Source of the DNA: Isoetes taiwanensis | Lineage: Eukaryota > Streptophyta > Lycopodiopsida > Isoetales > Isoetaceae | Direction of reading: 5' to 3' | Assembly: GCA_021234155.1 (NCBI GenBank) | Contig: JAJEKV010000041.1 | Location: forward strand, 13,030,689 to 13,094,688 | DNA: 64,000 nt | Part shown: piece after piece, positions 32,615-43,865 of the stretch | Position numbering within the stretch: the stretch's first letter is position 1 | How the letters are laid out: each line of letters starts with the position of its first letter | The notes under the pieces: model-generated | What the model was told of the DNA's origin: nothing | Seen by the model: only the letters and a program-made list of their open reading frames with translations | Database searches by the model: none | Program-made: the position numbers and the translations under genes

Positions 32615-35317
32615 ATATTATGTACCCTCATACAATGATATAGCATGGAGGTTGCTCATGGCCTTGTCCATCTCCTTTCTTGGGATCTTGTGTGTGTTGT
32701 CTTTTGCAATGTGAGAACTTGGATATGACCATACCACACACTCCACCAATTCCCTCCTTTGAGGGGTCAGCATAATTGCCCTCCACTTCTTCTCCCAGTG
32801 ATCGGTGTATTGCTCCTTCAAGTTGCCCTTCTTGTGTCTCCCAATGGGCTCCCAATATTGAATTTGGAATCGGGGCCTTAACTCCTCTCCATCGGGGCAT
32901 AGTGGTGGTCACATCGAGAGAGTGCCACCCCTAACCATATTGGACCGATCCTCATCATCGAGGCCTTACTAGCACAAAGTATCCTTCCTTGATGTCCTCA
33001 AAGGGATCCCACTCGGGAAGATCAAACCACTTGGCTTTGAGGCCTTACTTCCCACAAACCACTTGGAACCCTTGTTGGGACCCAAGTGAGCATTCTTAAA
33101 CGTGCTTGCACCTTGAGAACCCTCCCATCTTGACTCTGGCAGAACCCCATCTCTTAGCTCCCTCCCACATGGGTATTTTAGGTTTCTAAGCATGTCACAA
33201 CTTTCTCCCAGTGCTTGATTGGGGAGTCCATTTGATTTTTCTTAAGAGTGGAGGTGTGCTTTCCATTTCGAACATCATCCCAAAGCGTTATGTAATCCTT
33301 GATGCCCTTCACCCGGTTGGCTAGAGTCTTTGGTTGTCTTGAAGGGAGGTAGTGGTTTTGGCTGCCCTTTAGGAATGAGAACTTCACCGGCAGACACCCC
33401 TTTGCCACAACTTCGATACCTTGTGCGGGCATCCACAACTTGTCACACGGTCTCCACTTATATTGCATGATTGGTATTCCATCCCTAACCCAAAACTTGA
33501 ACTGAAGTGGCTTTGTGTGTCTGTCAACTGGTCCTTGCCATCTAGCAAGTATCCTTCTACAAATGATTTCCAATCTGCAACCTCATCCATCAAGAAAGCC
33601 ATTGGGTTGGGGTCAATGCAGCTCTCAAACACATCCATTAGTTCGGGGAGAGTGGTCACGTTTTTCTCTCTTGAGCTTGGTGGAGAAAGTTCCAAAGAAT
33701 CCATCTATATCATCATCGCGTATGCCCAACCATCATGAATCCCACTTTCACAACTTTGAATACTCCCCACTTCTTTGTCAAGTATGACATTGCCCCAAAC
33801 ATCCATCTATTCTTGTTTTCTTTTTTCAGCGGTTGTCCAAGCCCGAACACATAGCTCCTCAGGCGGTGATTTCTCAAGTAAGGGGAAATCATCCCAAGTC
33901 CTCCTTGATTCACTAGACACCTTGGATGTGAGAGCTTTTTATCTGCCTTTGGTAACAAAGCGGTTGATCATCCATCAAAGCCTCAAAAATGGGTCTTTGA
34001 AGGGGAATACCTCCTCCCTTCTCGATCCTTTCTCTAGTGTTCTCGGGGCACTTGAAAATAGAGCTCACATGGAAGTTTGGATCATCTCTCCATAGATCAA
34101 GCACAAAATGACCATATGTTCCAGTTCCATGACCATGTGTTAATACATCCATGGACTTACTTTCATCACGAAAAAGCGTTTTGTCCGTTGCATCTCGAAA
34201 AATGTTCTCCACTTTGCCAATACAAGCTGTCTACATGATATTTGGTCCCTTTGGTGATCTGCAAATTGCTCCCTAATTGCCATTCTTTCTTTCTCTATTG
34301 CGGTTGATGCAAGTGTATCCTTGAGTTGAATGCAAGTGTTGCACTTTGAGAATGGCATGTGTTGTAGGACACTCACGTCCGAGAAGTGAGTGCTCCATAA
34401 CTTGCTGAAATGTGATTGAGAAAAGAGGCCTACCTCCGATGGTTTCTAGGATGGAGTTGACCTCCTTAAGGCACTCCTTTTGGATATAGTGTTGTGGCAA
34501 CACTCTTTGCACCACTTTTTTGCCGTGCTCGTTCACCTTCGACTTGTGGGGCATAGATTGAGACATGTATCTCACAAAGCTCTCAAGGCGCAATGGCCTT
34601 TAGAGTATTTGCTCTAGGTTTCAAAGTGAGTGCATTACCATGTTGGAACAAAGTGTGCCCTTTTTCTAACCTGTTCCCAGATATCACGTAAAATGAAGAC
34701 TTGCTCACCCCAAGAATCCATCTCAATGCTCTCATACATACCTTCATGCCCCTCAATTGATATAGTAGCCGTCTGTGTTTTCATCATAGGCGGAATTCCT
34801 ACACAAGGAGTAAATGAAATTAATCCTATCTTTTGAAAGGCATTGTCAATGTATTGGGACCTTATACCGCGAGGTCATCCACATTGTCTTGCCTTTGTGC
34901 AATCTAGGTTGCAACACTCTTGTCCCCTAATTGCCTCGGGTTTTCTTTGGTTGGTGCCATACTTTCCATCCTTTCTAAATATTTGTCACTTCTAGGCCTC
35001 TTGGGCACCTTTGGCTGCCTTTTATGAAAGACATAGCGTCTCTTCCTTGTGATCAAAGGATGCTCATCGACCACCAAATCTTCCACATGGCCTTGGGTGG
35101 GCCTTGGGGTGTGTAGTTCAGTGGGGCATTCTAGAGTATCACCATTCTTGTGTGTAATATATCTAATTGGCCATCTCAAGCTGAGCTTGGGACTCCAGCA
35201 GCCACGAGCACACAATGCAATCACTAGAGCTTCCACAGGACATGATTGTATCAACCCGATAAGAAGCTTCACAATGCCAACTCCAAGATGTTCATCTCCC
35301 GACCTCTCATCATTCAC
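32615..35317 (-). pseudogene. Long degenerate coding region, family unrecognised
   Basis: Eight or more minus-strand ORFs follow one another in order with little gap, switching frame at least six times. They read as one decayed protein of roughly 800 residues. From the N-terminal side: IVKLLIGLIQSCPVEALVIA, KRPRSDKYLERMESMAPTKE, HGKKVVQRVLPQHYIQKECL, GHFVLDLWRDDPNFHVSSIF, GGLGMISPYLRNHRLRSYVF, ELMDVFESCIDPNPMAFLMD, DGIPIMQYKWRPCDKLWMPA, IKDYITLWDDVRNGKHTSTL, then KWRAIMLTPQRRELVECVVW and a stop near 32620. Composition is that of a real soluble protein (Trp- and charged-rich), and the opposite strand's ORFs look like shadows. I do not recognise the family. A long multi-frame relic amid repeats suggests a mobile element or a transposed gene copy, but I see no terminal repeats or catalytic triad. 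Some frameshifts may be sequence errors. Confidence 0.5.
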
Positions 35318-35512
35318 ACTATCAAATGGATCAAGCTGCGGTTATTATGCCCTCTGCAAATACCGATGCAGTTTGCAAGGGTGCAACAAAAAGGCAACCC
35401 ATCTTCCTCCATTGGAGCCTAGGGCAATGGCCTCCTTTGGACTTCCACGGCTCCATTTTACTCATCTCACATGCTCCACTGAATGAAAAAGCTCACATTA
35501 AAACCATATAGC

Positions 35513-35720
35513 CCCAAACACCACAAATATGACCATATGAACCATATAAAACCATACAAACATATTAAATATAACCATATTAAATCATACAACCATATTA
35601 ACTAAAATCATATAACCATAATAAAGCATACAACCACACTCATTCTAAACCATATGTGAACATTGTAACCATATATACCATTGATACTATTCAACCATTG
35701 AAACCTTATTAAATGCATAA
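35513..35720. repeat. Degenerate AACCATATAA-type short repeat
   Basis: About 200 bp of imperfect 10-14-bp repeats built on ACCATATTAAA/ACCATACAA, directly downstream (plus direction) of the coding relic's start. Confidence 0.65.
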
Positions 35721-35887
35721 GATAACATCTACCCTTTCATATCTTGGCATGGCCGCGTGAAGCCTCTTCGGAGGCTTTGAAACATAAGATGGCCGTCGAA
35801 ATATCCGCCTTTCCCCCGTCATGGAGGGCATGGCCCTGCGTGTGAGTATATTATTGCACTTTTACGAGGTTCGAGGGTGCAGCGCCA

Positions 35888-36524
35888 ATGCTTGCACCCT
35901 CTTCCTCTCCCCCGACCATTCTTCCTCCCACTGTTTTTTCTCGATCACTCTTGAGCTCCCTGTTTTCCTTAAAAGCCCCCTTTTCCGTCCGGGCGATCGA
36001 TCGAGCCAAAGCGATTCCAAGGCCATCTTATGACGGCGGCTTGGTCGGCGGATCGGGGGCGGCTTCCAGCGCCCGAAGTTCTCATGCCTTGATTCATTGT
36101 TCGGCGGGCGTTCTGCTGAGAAGAAAGTGAGGCCCTTTTAGTCTTTGCTTTTTAGTTTTACGTAAGTCCTTTAGTGCATTTTTACTTATATTACATTGTT
36201 TAGAGGCTCTTATTAATCCACGATACAATTTACAGCCCGACAAATCCTATTCACGCTTTGCCAGCGACTATACCCACATGGAAGCGAACTTCGGAAGCCT
36301 CCTCCTCATCCGACAAATCTTCCGGGTATGTTTTTGTAATATCATACCCTTTTTTTTAATCTCATTTTTACTGTCTTTGTTCTCCACTTGTTCTCTGTCT
36401 TTGTTCTCCAGCATTTCTCTGTTTTCTCATTAATCTCATTAATCTTTGTATTGTTTTCTGTTTTTTTGTGATCTTTTTTCTTGCTTGTGGTTGAATTGAA
36501 TACATTGTATGCAGGCACAAGTGA
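35888..36524 (+). CDS. Possible small three-exon gene with transit-peptide-like N-terminus
   Basis: From an ATG at 35888 an 80-codon frame reads MLAPSSSPPTILPPTVFSRS then LLSSLFSLKAPFSVRAIDRA, rich in Ser, Pro, Leu and Arg and poor in acids, like a plastid or mitochondrial targeting peptide. It reaches a donor-like AAA|GTGAGG at 36127. After TTTACAG at 36235 a 90-bp stretch is open in two frames and ends at CGG|GTATGT (36326). In the joined frame it reads NPTNPIHALPATIPTWKRTS, EASSSSDKSSG. A third segment after TGTATGCAG at 36514 stops within three codons. The predicted protein is about 113 residues. The clean splice signals favour a real transcript, but I recognise no family and the frame choice is not secure. 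Confidence 0.3.
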
Positions 36525-36659
36525 GAATAGTGGTTAGAGTAGTAGCAAACAACCGAGATAGAAATCATCGAGAGGCTGGTGTTAGGAAGTAAGATATTGC
36601 GAGCATTAACAGAACATAACTAGGAATGTCTTTCTCCCAAAGAACTAAGAATAGGAATT

Positions 36660-38130
36660 GCTTCCGCGAATCTCCATTTCTAACTCACGGCAAATCCCTT
36701 TGCGGGGAGACTTGCGAGAAGGGAGTGGGCGAGTTGAGAATACTTCACTTGCCAGCGGTCCGGGGAAGTCTGAGGGCCTTCTTCTCGACTTCGCGGTGAG
36801 AAGTTCTCGACTTTCCTTGGCGAGAAGAGGGAGTGTACACTACGGGTTTGTTGGCGGGTTGAAGGATTCTCGACTTCATGACCAGATTGCACAACTACCC
36901 AATGTCTTCACATTCTTTAGAACCTGCTGCGGCCTTCTCACTTCGTGAGTTAGATGTGATACACCAATGGCCCTTTGTGCCCGTCATGGTGCCTCCACCC
37001 CGGTCAGCCACTCTCCTTCGAACCATGCTCATGAATATTGCGAAGAGGGTACCCGGCGGGTGGAGGCCTCGGCGAACCACCACTGCTGGCAGCTTTCTTG
37101 ACTTCGTGAGTCGAGAAAAGCTTGGCTCTAGTGCACTCTAGAGCTGGCTGCTTGAGCAGTCTTAACCACTCTCCTTCTATCTTCCTCCGGACATTGCGAA
37201 GGGAAGTGGTTTCCTTGTCTGCCGAGCCAACTCTTAGCAACCCAATTCTCCTGTTGTGGTGCAGCGGGCCTCTACCCAATCAAAGACCGAGTCTCCTTGA
37301 ACCATCTTAGAGTCGAATATTGCGAAGGGGATGGGCTGCGATGAGGTGGGAGGCCTCGGCGACCAACCGCGAAGGTCTTGGCGGCTTTCTGGAACTTCGT
37401 GAGTCGAGAAAATGGCCAGCTCTAGTGCACTCTAGAGCTGGCTGCCTGCGGTCTTAACAACTCTCCTTCTATCTTCCTCGGGCATTGCGAAGGGAAGTTT
37501 TTTTTGTCTGCCCGGGCCAACTCCTAGCAACCCAGGGGAAACCACAAAGCTTGCTGTATGCATTCTCGGCTTCGTGAGTGGAATGCCTTACCAACCGGCA
37601 CTCCATGTGTACCATCCGGAGTTCTCGATGGCTAAGGCATTCTCGACTTGCGAGTCGAATGTGGGCTCTAAAACCAACGAGTCGCATTCTCGACTTCGCC
37701 GTCGAAATCCTCCTAGCCAACCAATTCTCACATTGTGGTCGCGATGGCCTCTACCCAGTCGAGCCACTCTGCGCACGGGAAACCATAGAACTTGCTGTCT
37801 GCATTCTCGCCTCTCGCAGTCGGGGGGAATGCCTTAACCAACCGCACTCCGTGTGTACTAACCATAGTTACGGATGGCCAAGGCATTCTCGACTTCGCGG
37901 TCGAAAATGTTGACCGGCGACCAACGATCGCATTCTCGACTTCGCCAGTCGAGAGAATCCCTTAACCGACCAATTCTCACGTGTATGGCTTGCATTCTCT
38001 ACAACTCTGCGCACTTTGTATTCTTCTGTTTTTTAGTCCCAAGTGCCTCTAGCACATACGAGCCACTCTCCTTGAACCATCTTCCTCGAATATTGCGAAG
38101 AGGAGGGTTGGGTTGGAGTGTGAAACCCCT
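36660..38130. repeat. Tandem duplications carrying the CTCGACTTCG palindrome
   Basis: Two nested tandem arrangements. Around 37.02-37.32 and 37.30-37.55 kb a ~298-bp unit is repeated ('GAACCAT', 'AATATTGCGAAG', 'GAGGCCTCGGCG', CTCTAGTGCACTCTAGAGCT, 'TCCTTCTATCTTCCTC', 'AACTC.TAGCAACCCA'). Between 37.56 and 37.96 kb a ~242-bp unit is repeated, each carrying three palindromes (about 37560/37638/37686 and 37800/37881/37930). CTCTAGTGCACTCTAGAG is itself nearly palindromic. No protein is recognised. Confidence 0.65.
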
Positions 38131-39110
38131 TCCGACTAACTACAAGAGGATGCATTTGAACCCGCATCTCACGGGCCTTAGACCTAGCGATCTATGTACA
38201 ACATTCCAAGAAAACACTCCATGAAAAAGACACCTAAAAGCGGAATTGTTCATTAACCCCAGATCCATTGTTTCCTTGCCGAGCATCTCTCACCCGGAGA
38301 GTAAATCATCTCTCGAAGCTGAAAAATCTTTGGACAAAGGAAGCGATGAATCCGTCGAGCTTATCGGCCCGGTTCCATTATTTAAACACAGGCGGCATGT
38401 TCTACAAAGCGAAATAACATAGGCATCTCACGAAACTCACCTCTTCACACCGGTAATTCCTTGGGCCTTTGTATCCGCGGATCCAGCGACCTCACCTAGA
38501 GTGATTGCTTCTTACATGCGGTCTCTTCAAAGGTGTATTAGCATCTAATACTTGTATCCTTTGCGATTCTCGCGTATCCCGTTCCATGGCGCGCGGATGT
38601 AGAGTTCAGGTAATGCAGCGGCTCCTCTCCACTTCCTACCTTAGCTCGTGCTCATCGATCAAATCAAGCTACTTTTGCAATAGGGCCCGGTCGGGGAAAA
38701 ACACACATATGCAAAGCGTTAGCGGCTTACCGCGTCGCGGCGCCATTCGGAAGTAAACTACGGTCGATGCTCCCCTCGAACTTCGAGGTCCCCAATGCCG
38801 CGAGGAAAGATAAACTACGCTCCAGCTCACTTAGTCCCTTGATGTGATTAAATTTGAAATAGTGTTTGGCCGGGCTAAAAGCCCGGCCGTCTTTGTACCC
38901 TAGCCAGCTTTTTCATAAATGATTGCATGTCCTTAAGTTCAAACTAAAGAACACGCCCGATCTTTTTACATGCGGTCCTAAAACTCACAACTTAGTGGAG
39001 GAAACTTAATTCTGAGGGGTCCGAAGAGGGATGAGAGGGCATCTGAGACATGACTCCGTCCAAGAAGCGGGCGTAGGAGGATGCTACTACCAGCCACAAG
39101 AAGAAGAAGA
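38130..39110. other. Intergenic DNA
   Basis: G+C-richer than the left part of the window; ORFs up to 83 codons with no recognised motif. Confidence 0.45.
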
Positions 39111-39119
39111 CAAACACCC

Positions 39120-40230
39120 GGGTGAGCTCGAGGTTTTCTTTTTGTCGGAATACCTTAACTGATCCATCCTTTCTTCTTGCGGCATTCACCTCGGACTCCT
39201 TTGGTGATCATCGGCGAACTCCATTCTTAAGTCATCGAGGGGCGGAAGCGAGCTTCTTGAAACATCGAAGATTCTTGGTGGTATGTCGGTATCGACAAGT
39301 GGGAAGAAAAAAGATCTGTTTCTACACCAAAGGGACAAAGAAAGAGCTCAGGAGACAAGTACAAGAAAATGCGGTGTTGTGCTCTCGATCTCTGCGCCCG
39401 GTTGAAGCATTTAACACTACATGTCGAGGGTGCCGGGAAGAGTAAGTTCTATCGCGCAAAAATTAGCGATTTCAAATTATTCTCACTCTTCCATGAGCAA
39501 GGCCAAAGGGCACGAAAAAAAAGGCGCCTTTAAATTGTCGAGAACCTTGGGTGGAAGGATGCGGAAGGGATGAAGGAGGCGGGACCCTAACATCGAGGGG
39601 GAGCTTGGTATGGAGATTTCAGTCGGGGAAAAGCTGTTCAATACGGGGAGCTTCACTTCTCTCTTTTTCTTTGAAGGCTCTACAACACTCTGATGGGGAA
39701 TGAAGTTGTGGTTCATACACAAAAAGTCCACCAAAAACAAAGATGGGGAAGATGACACCACACGGGAGGAATCGGATGGCGAAGGAGGCGAAGATATAGT
39801 GGACTCTCAATAATGGATCCGGATGATCGGATCAGGATTTCCGCGAGAGGGGAGCGAGAAAATGGGCGGCTAGCTTCGGTATTATCCGTTGGGAATATCA
39901 CACAAAATTGCTGCTGGACATTAGGCGGTGAAGGTTTGCACGGGGATCTGCGTCTTGTTCAACCACGAGGGAATTTAATCCGGCACACATCTTTGGAGAT
40001 TCACGAACGATGGTGCGACATCATTGCGAGATCCAATGCTGCCGGATGTCATACCTTTTAGCGGTCGGCAATTGAGTTGTTCAATTTGGAAGTCCGAGGA
40101 AGATCTGAAGGGAAAAAGACGTCAGGTTACGGGTTGTAGGCGGTCGGCATTGGTGAGAATTTGCTCAAGTATTGCGAGGCGGAGAAGGAGGTGCGCAAAA
40201 GGATCAGGATAGATATGCCAAAGCGAGAGT
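39120..40230 (+). other. Coding-like but unrecognised
   Basis: Plus-strand frames such as 39122-39445 (KHRRFLVVCRYRQVGRKKIC, FYTKGTKKELRRQVQENAVL) and 39813-40061 or 40024-40212 (PMLPDVIPFSGRQLSCSIWK) look protein-like, but they switch frame often and no domain is recognised. They may be upstream remnants of the same degenerate unit as the HAD-like gene at 42.5-43.35 kb. Confidence 0.25.
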
Positions 40231-40345
40231 CACGAGTTCTTTTTTTGGAGACGCCCGGCAACGAACTGGCGGCATTAGCCCTTTGCGAACACAATAGCGT
40301 GAGTGCCAGCCTACGTAAAGGTAAATAACTCTCACGAATCTTTCC

Positions 40346-40730
40346 ATTCTCGATTTCGCGAGTCGAAAGCCCTACCATCCTAACATTTGCGATTATCCTT
40401 TGGGGTTTCTCGACTTCGCGGTCGAAAAGCGGGGGGTAACTTCCTGAAAATCAAAGGATCGCGAGCTTTCTCGACTTCAAACCCGAAAAACCAAAAAGAA
40501 AATTAGACATTCAAGGGACTTTCTGACTTCGCGAGTGAGAAAGCCCTACCATCTAACATTTGCCGATTATCACTTTGGGGTTTCTAGACTTCGAGTCGAG
40601 AAAGCCCGGTAAATACTTCCTGAAAATCAAAGGATCACGAGCTTTCTCGACTTCGCTGGTCGAAAACCAAGATAAGTAAAAAGAAATTAGGCGTTCAAGG
40701 GACTTTCTCGACTGTGAGTCGAAAAACCCG
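40346..40730. repeat. Seven regularly spaced short palindromes (~60-bp period)
   Basis: Palindrome cores lie at 40346-40369, 40406-40429, 40466-40490, 40517-40544, 40581-40604, 40642-40667 and 40703-40729; centre-to-centre spacing is about 60, 60, 53, 62, 62 and 60 bp. The consensus is close to the self-complementary CTCGACTTCGCGAAGTCGAG flanked by TT..AA, with the loop the most variable part. The intervening 30-37-bp sequences recur as a set of three (CCCTACCATC..TTTGGGG; AACTTCCTGAAAATCAAAGG; AGAAAATTAGACATTCAAGG), so the block is a ~175-bp unit duplicated in tandem. Confidence 0.85.
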
Positions 40731-40798
40731 AGCTACTATTCTTTGTTTATTCGGGTGTTTGTAGATACTTTCATGCTCGACATTGGTACATTGGTTGA

Positions 40799-42420
40799 AT
40801 GCGGCCCTTATCGACGGATCATACAGCGCTAGAGCAGCGATGGAAAGCATTGGGTTGTCCTCGGCGTCCTAAAGGAAACAGGGGGCTCCCTCGGATAAGT
40901 GGAAGACCTTTGAGAAACTATCTGGATATGTTACTGGCGGAGGGACGAGGAAGATGGCGAGGGGAGAGGAAGAAGAGGAGAAGAAGAAGAAGAACACCAA
41001 GGAAAGGCGGGGAGTCTCTCTCGGACCAATATGACCTCATTCTTAGCGAGGCGGTCAGGAGAAATGGGCCCCGAATATGGGCTCAATGGACAAGAGGCAA
41101 AGGCGAAGGGCGGCAATGGAGAATTTCCAAAGCGGGCCGGACCCCAAGTTGTTTGACAAGCAGTTCATGAAGAGGATCTGAGGGCCTCACGGACAAAAGC
41201 GCTTGACCTACAAGGCAAAATCTTGGATGGAACAATCACGCTGGGAAGACCGGGACTTCTAAAAATCACGGGGGGCAAAGGATTATGCCACAGTCCTAAA
41301 GCGGCGGCGTGCCTTAGAAAGAAGGCATCACGGAGTTACTGGCGTTGCATCTAATGAATACCATGATTTTGATTATTACAAGGAAAAGGCTGCCCTTGAT
41401 GAGGAAGACATGAAGGAATTGAACCGTCTATGTCAACCCTACATCAACACCAAAAGCTGAAGCGTAACGTCAAAACCCTTCCTTTCCCTTGAGCGTGCTA
41501 TGGCAATTAGAAAGGAAGCTTGGATCGGGGTGGTCCCATTTAAAGGCGGGGCGATAGCTCCCCATTTCTGGTTACTTTGGGACACAAGGGATTTGGTGGT
41601 GCAGGCGGCACACCGGACCCGTGGCACTATTTGCCATCAATATGATCGAAGACCCACCCTTTTTTGACAAAGTGACATGGAAGCGGTGGTACAAGGCGTT
41701 AATGCGGACATGACCGACACGGATACTTTCGGTTTCCTTGTCTTTTGCATGCCGGGACAATCGGACAAGCTGCTTTGTCTCCCAATGGGCGGTGATATTA
41801 ACTTCACCAACAAGATCATGCACTCCATATCTGAACTTGATCATGAGTGCGGACTTGGCTTACCAAAGGCACCAAGCTTTGCCAACATAGTTTTGGTTTT
41901 GATTTCAAGATCGGTCGACTGGATAAGTGGTGGTCTAGCGAGCATCATTATCTCGACAAGTTCATGATCTCTCAAGAGCGGATGGAACCACGGAAGGGGC
42001 AGTTTATGGAGGATGTTCCATCGATGGACAAGGTCGACAAAGATGGATGCGACCGGTCCTATACATAAATTCCCTATCCGGCCAAGAGTTATCAAGTACT
42101 TCATAACCCGACTTGGTGAGGAAGATCAAATTGTATCGCAGTGGTACATGAATGGCCTTTTCTTCTCTCGGGGGCTATCTTTGTTTGGAATGAAACCTAT
42201 ATCCGTGGTTGGAAATAAGGACATGGTTGAAACCATTGATCATACACGGATCTGCTTCATGAGCATTTCAAGGGGAGGAAGACAAATGGAAGCGATAAAG
42301 GCGGCGAGGGCGAGGGAGACAAAGGCGGCGGAGGCGAGGATGTCGAAGGTTTGGACGAGAATCTTTGCCGAAAACATTATTGAAAACACGAGGCGAGAGG
42401 TGAGTTTACTTTGCTCTATC
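40799..42420 (+). pseudogene. Degenerate coding region upstream of the HAD domain
   Basis: Successive plus-strand stretches look like coding sequence with frame changes: YLDMLLAEGRGRWRGERKKR at about 40.92 kb, KDYATVLKRRRALERRHHGV and SNEYHDFDYYKEKAALDEED at 41.27-41.46 kb, FGFLVFCMPGQSDKLLCLPM at 41.73 kb, and PRVIKYFITRLGEEDQIVSQ, WYMNGLFFSRGLSLFGMKPI at 42.09-42.19 kb, then a basic/Ala-rich helix to about 42.40 kb. Parts of the opposite strand are open too (41572-41844 minus), so strand assignment is not absolute. It may be the N-terminal part of the protein whose C-terminus is the HAD-like domain next to it. Family of this portion unknown. Confidence 0.35.
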
Positions 42421-42423
42421 GGT

Positions 42424-42502
42424 GTTTCTCGACTTCGCGAAGTCGAAAAGCGTTCCTTTCAATACCTTTTCTTTTCATTCTCGACTTCGCGAGTCAAGAA
42501 AA
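42424..42502. repeat. Two palindromes upstream of the HAD domain
   Basis: TTTCTCGACTTCGCGAAGTC (42424 onwards, continuing GAAAAG) is the closest to a perfect copy of the family palindrome in the window. A second copy at 42476-42502 reads TTCTCGACTTCGCGAGTCAA. They lie between two coding-like stretches. Confidence 0.75.
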
Positions 42503-42540
42503 CTCATTTCCTTTACGGCCGGATGTCATCATTTTAAATT

Positions 42541-43352
42541 CCATGTCAAGCGACTCCGCATCATTGTCATTGGAAAGCATCGGTTCCTTATAAAGACAAT
42601 CGAGCAAGACACGCTAACGGCGGAAAGGACCGGAGAAGATAATGATCCCGCATTTGGATCCGATGAGCGGAAATATGGTCGAGCCAAACTCAAGCTGGGA
42701 TCCGGTGGTCCCACCAAGCTTGTAATATTTGACATCAATGGAGTATTAGGCTGCGGTATACCCGCGACAAGGGCGTCCCGAGATTAACACCTCGCGGATC
42801 CCAACCAAAAGCGAGGCATAAAATAGTGTATCAGGGGCCTAGAGCTAAGGAAATTATTGAATGGTGCACGGCGCGGGGGATTGAAGTGGGCATATGGTCT
42901 TATATGGCAAAGAAAAATCAATGTTCTTGGTGTTCTCGGCATTTCAGTTTTGAAGTTCAAGTTCGTTTGGGGAAACGAAAGGGTCGAGCATGTGAAGGAC
43001 CTCGATCCGACCATCACAAAGGGAAGCCTATAATGGTGAAAAGGCCGGGCGGCGTTTATGAGCAATTCGGGACTATGGCAAACACAACACGCTGATCATA
43101 GACGACTCCACCTACAAGTGCTATCATAGCGACAAAAATACAATCATTGCTAAGCCATATCGACCGAAGAATATGAGATGGATAGGTGGTTGTCCTTGGG
43201 ACTCTGTCTGTCTTGGCGGAATCCCTCTTTGCCATTCTTGTCGCCGATGCTTAACTTCCCGAACTATCCGAGCCTCCACGGAACCCGATCCAGAGAGCAA
43301 AGCGATCATGAAAGCTATGGACGACAAATACTTTGGTGAACAAGAAGAGTGA
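42541..43352 (+). pseudogene. FCP1/NIF-type HAD phosphatase-like domain, two frameshifts
   Basis: Three consecutive frames rebuild a HAD-superfamily domain of the FCP1/NLI-interacting (TIM50, CTD-phosphatase-like) kind. Frame one: RAKLKLGSGGPTKLVIFDIN then GVLG, motif I (hhhhDxNGxL). Frame two from about 42748: ARHKIVYQGPRAKEIIEWCT, ARGIEVGIWSYMAKKN, the motif II neighbourhood where a Ser follows IW. Frame three from about 43065: DYGKHNTLIIDDSTYKCYHS, DKNTIIAKPYRPK, motif IV with the paired Asp, then a Cys-containing tail ending KYFGEQEE-stop. The first catalytic Asp is present, but the second position of DxDx is Asn (DINGV), so phosphatase activity is doubtful even if the frame were intact. 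Both frameshifts fall at CGG sites where one C of CCGG would restore frame, so they may be consensus errors. Palindromes at 42.42 and 42.48 kb lie just upstream, perhaps in an intron. Confidence 0.7.
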
Positions 43353-43454
43353 CCCACAGCTGGATAGTCAAATTGTGTGAATATTGTAAACGAACGTGAA
43401 CACACAGTATTGAACATTTTGTAATGAATATACTTGTATATTGAGTTTAGATGC

Positions 43455-43745
43455 CTTTCTCGACTCACGCAGTGAAAAGGCATGCTTGTCTGTTGATGAG
43501 ACCATTTGTATGTTTCATTGTGTGGATGAATGCGGGCATGATCTATTATGATAATGCTTGTACATTGCGTTTTCCTAGGCCTTTCTCGACTTCGCCCCGA
43601 GTCGAGAAAGACATCTTCGGGTTATCTCGGTGACGAACCATTTGTATGCTTTAGTGTGTGATTGGATGCAACCATATTCTAATGAGAATGGTTGTACTTT
43701 CACTTTTATGGGCCTTTCTCACTCGCGAAGTCGAAAGACAGACTA
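43455..43745. repeat. Three palindromes downstream of the HAD gene, in short repeats
   Basis: Copies near 43456, 43580 and 43716, at spacings of about 125 and 136 bp. Intervening sequences share 'CATTTGTATG', 'TGTGTG.ATTGGATG.A' and 'TTGTAC.TT.C.TTT' words, so this is a ~130-bp tandem repeat with one palindrome per unit. Confidence 0.65.
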
Positions 43746-43865
43746 CTCCCGTCATTGGATGCAGTTGTATGGAATGAATGTTCTCCATTGTAATTTGATT
43801 TCAACGTTCTTTTCTTCGTTTTGACTAATGGCACCGTAATTGTTAATCATACTCTCCTTGCTCCA

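Noticed and set aside
40346-40730. CRISPR array
   Set aside because: Repeats are imperfect palindromes, the intervening sequences repeat as a set, there are no cas genes, and the context is eukaryotic with spliced genes.
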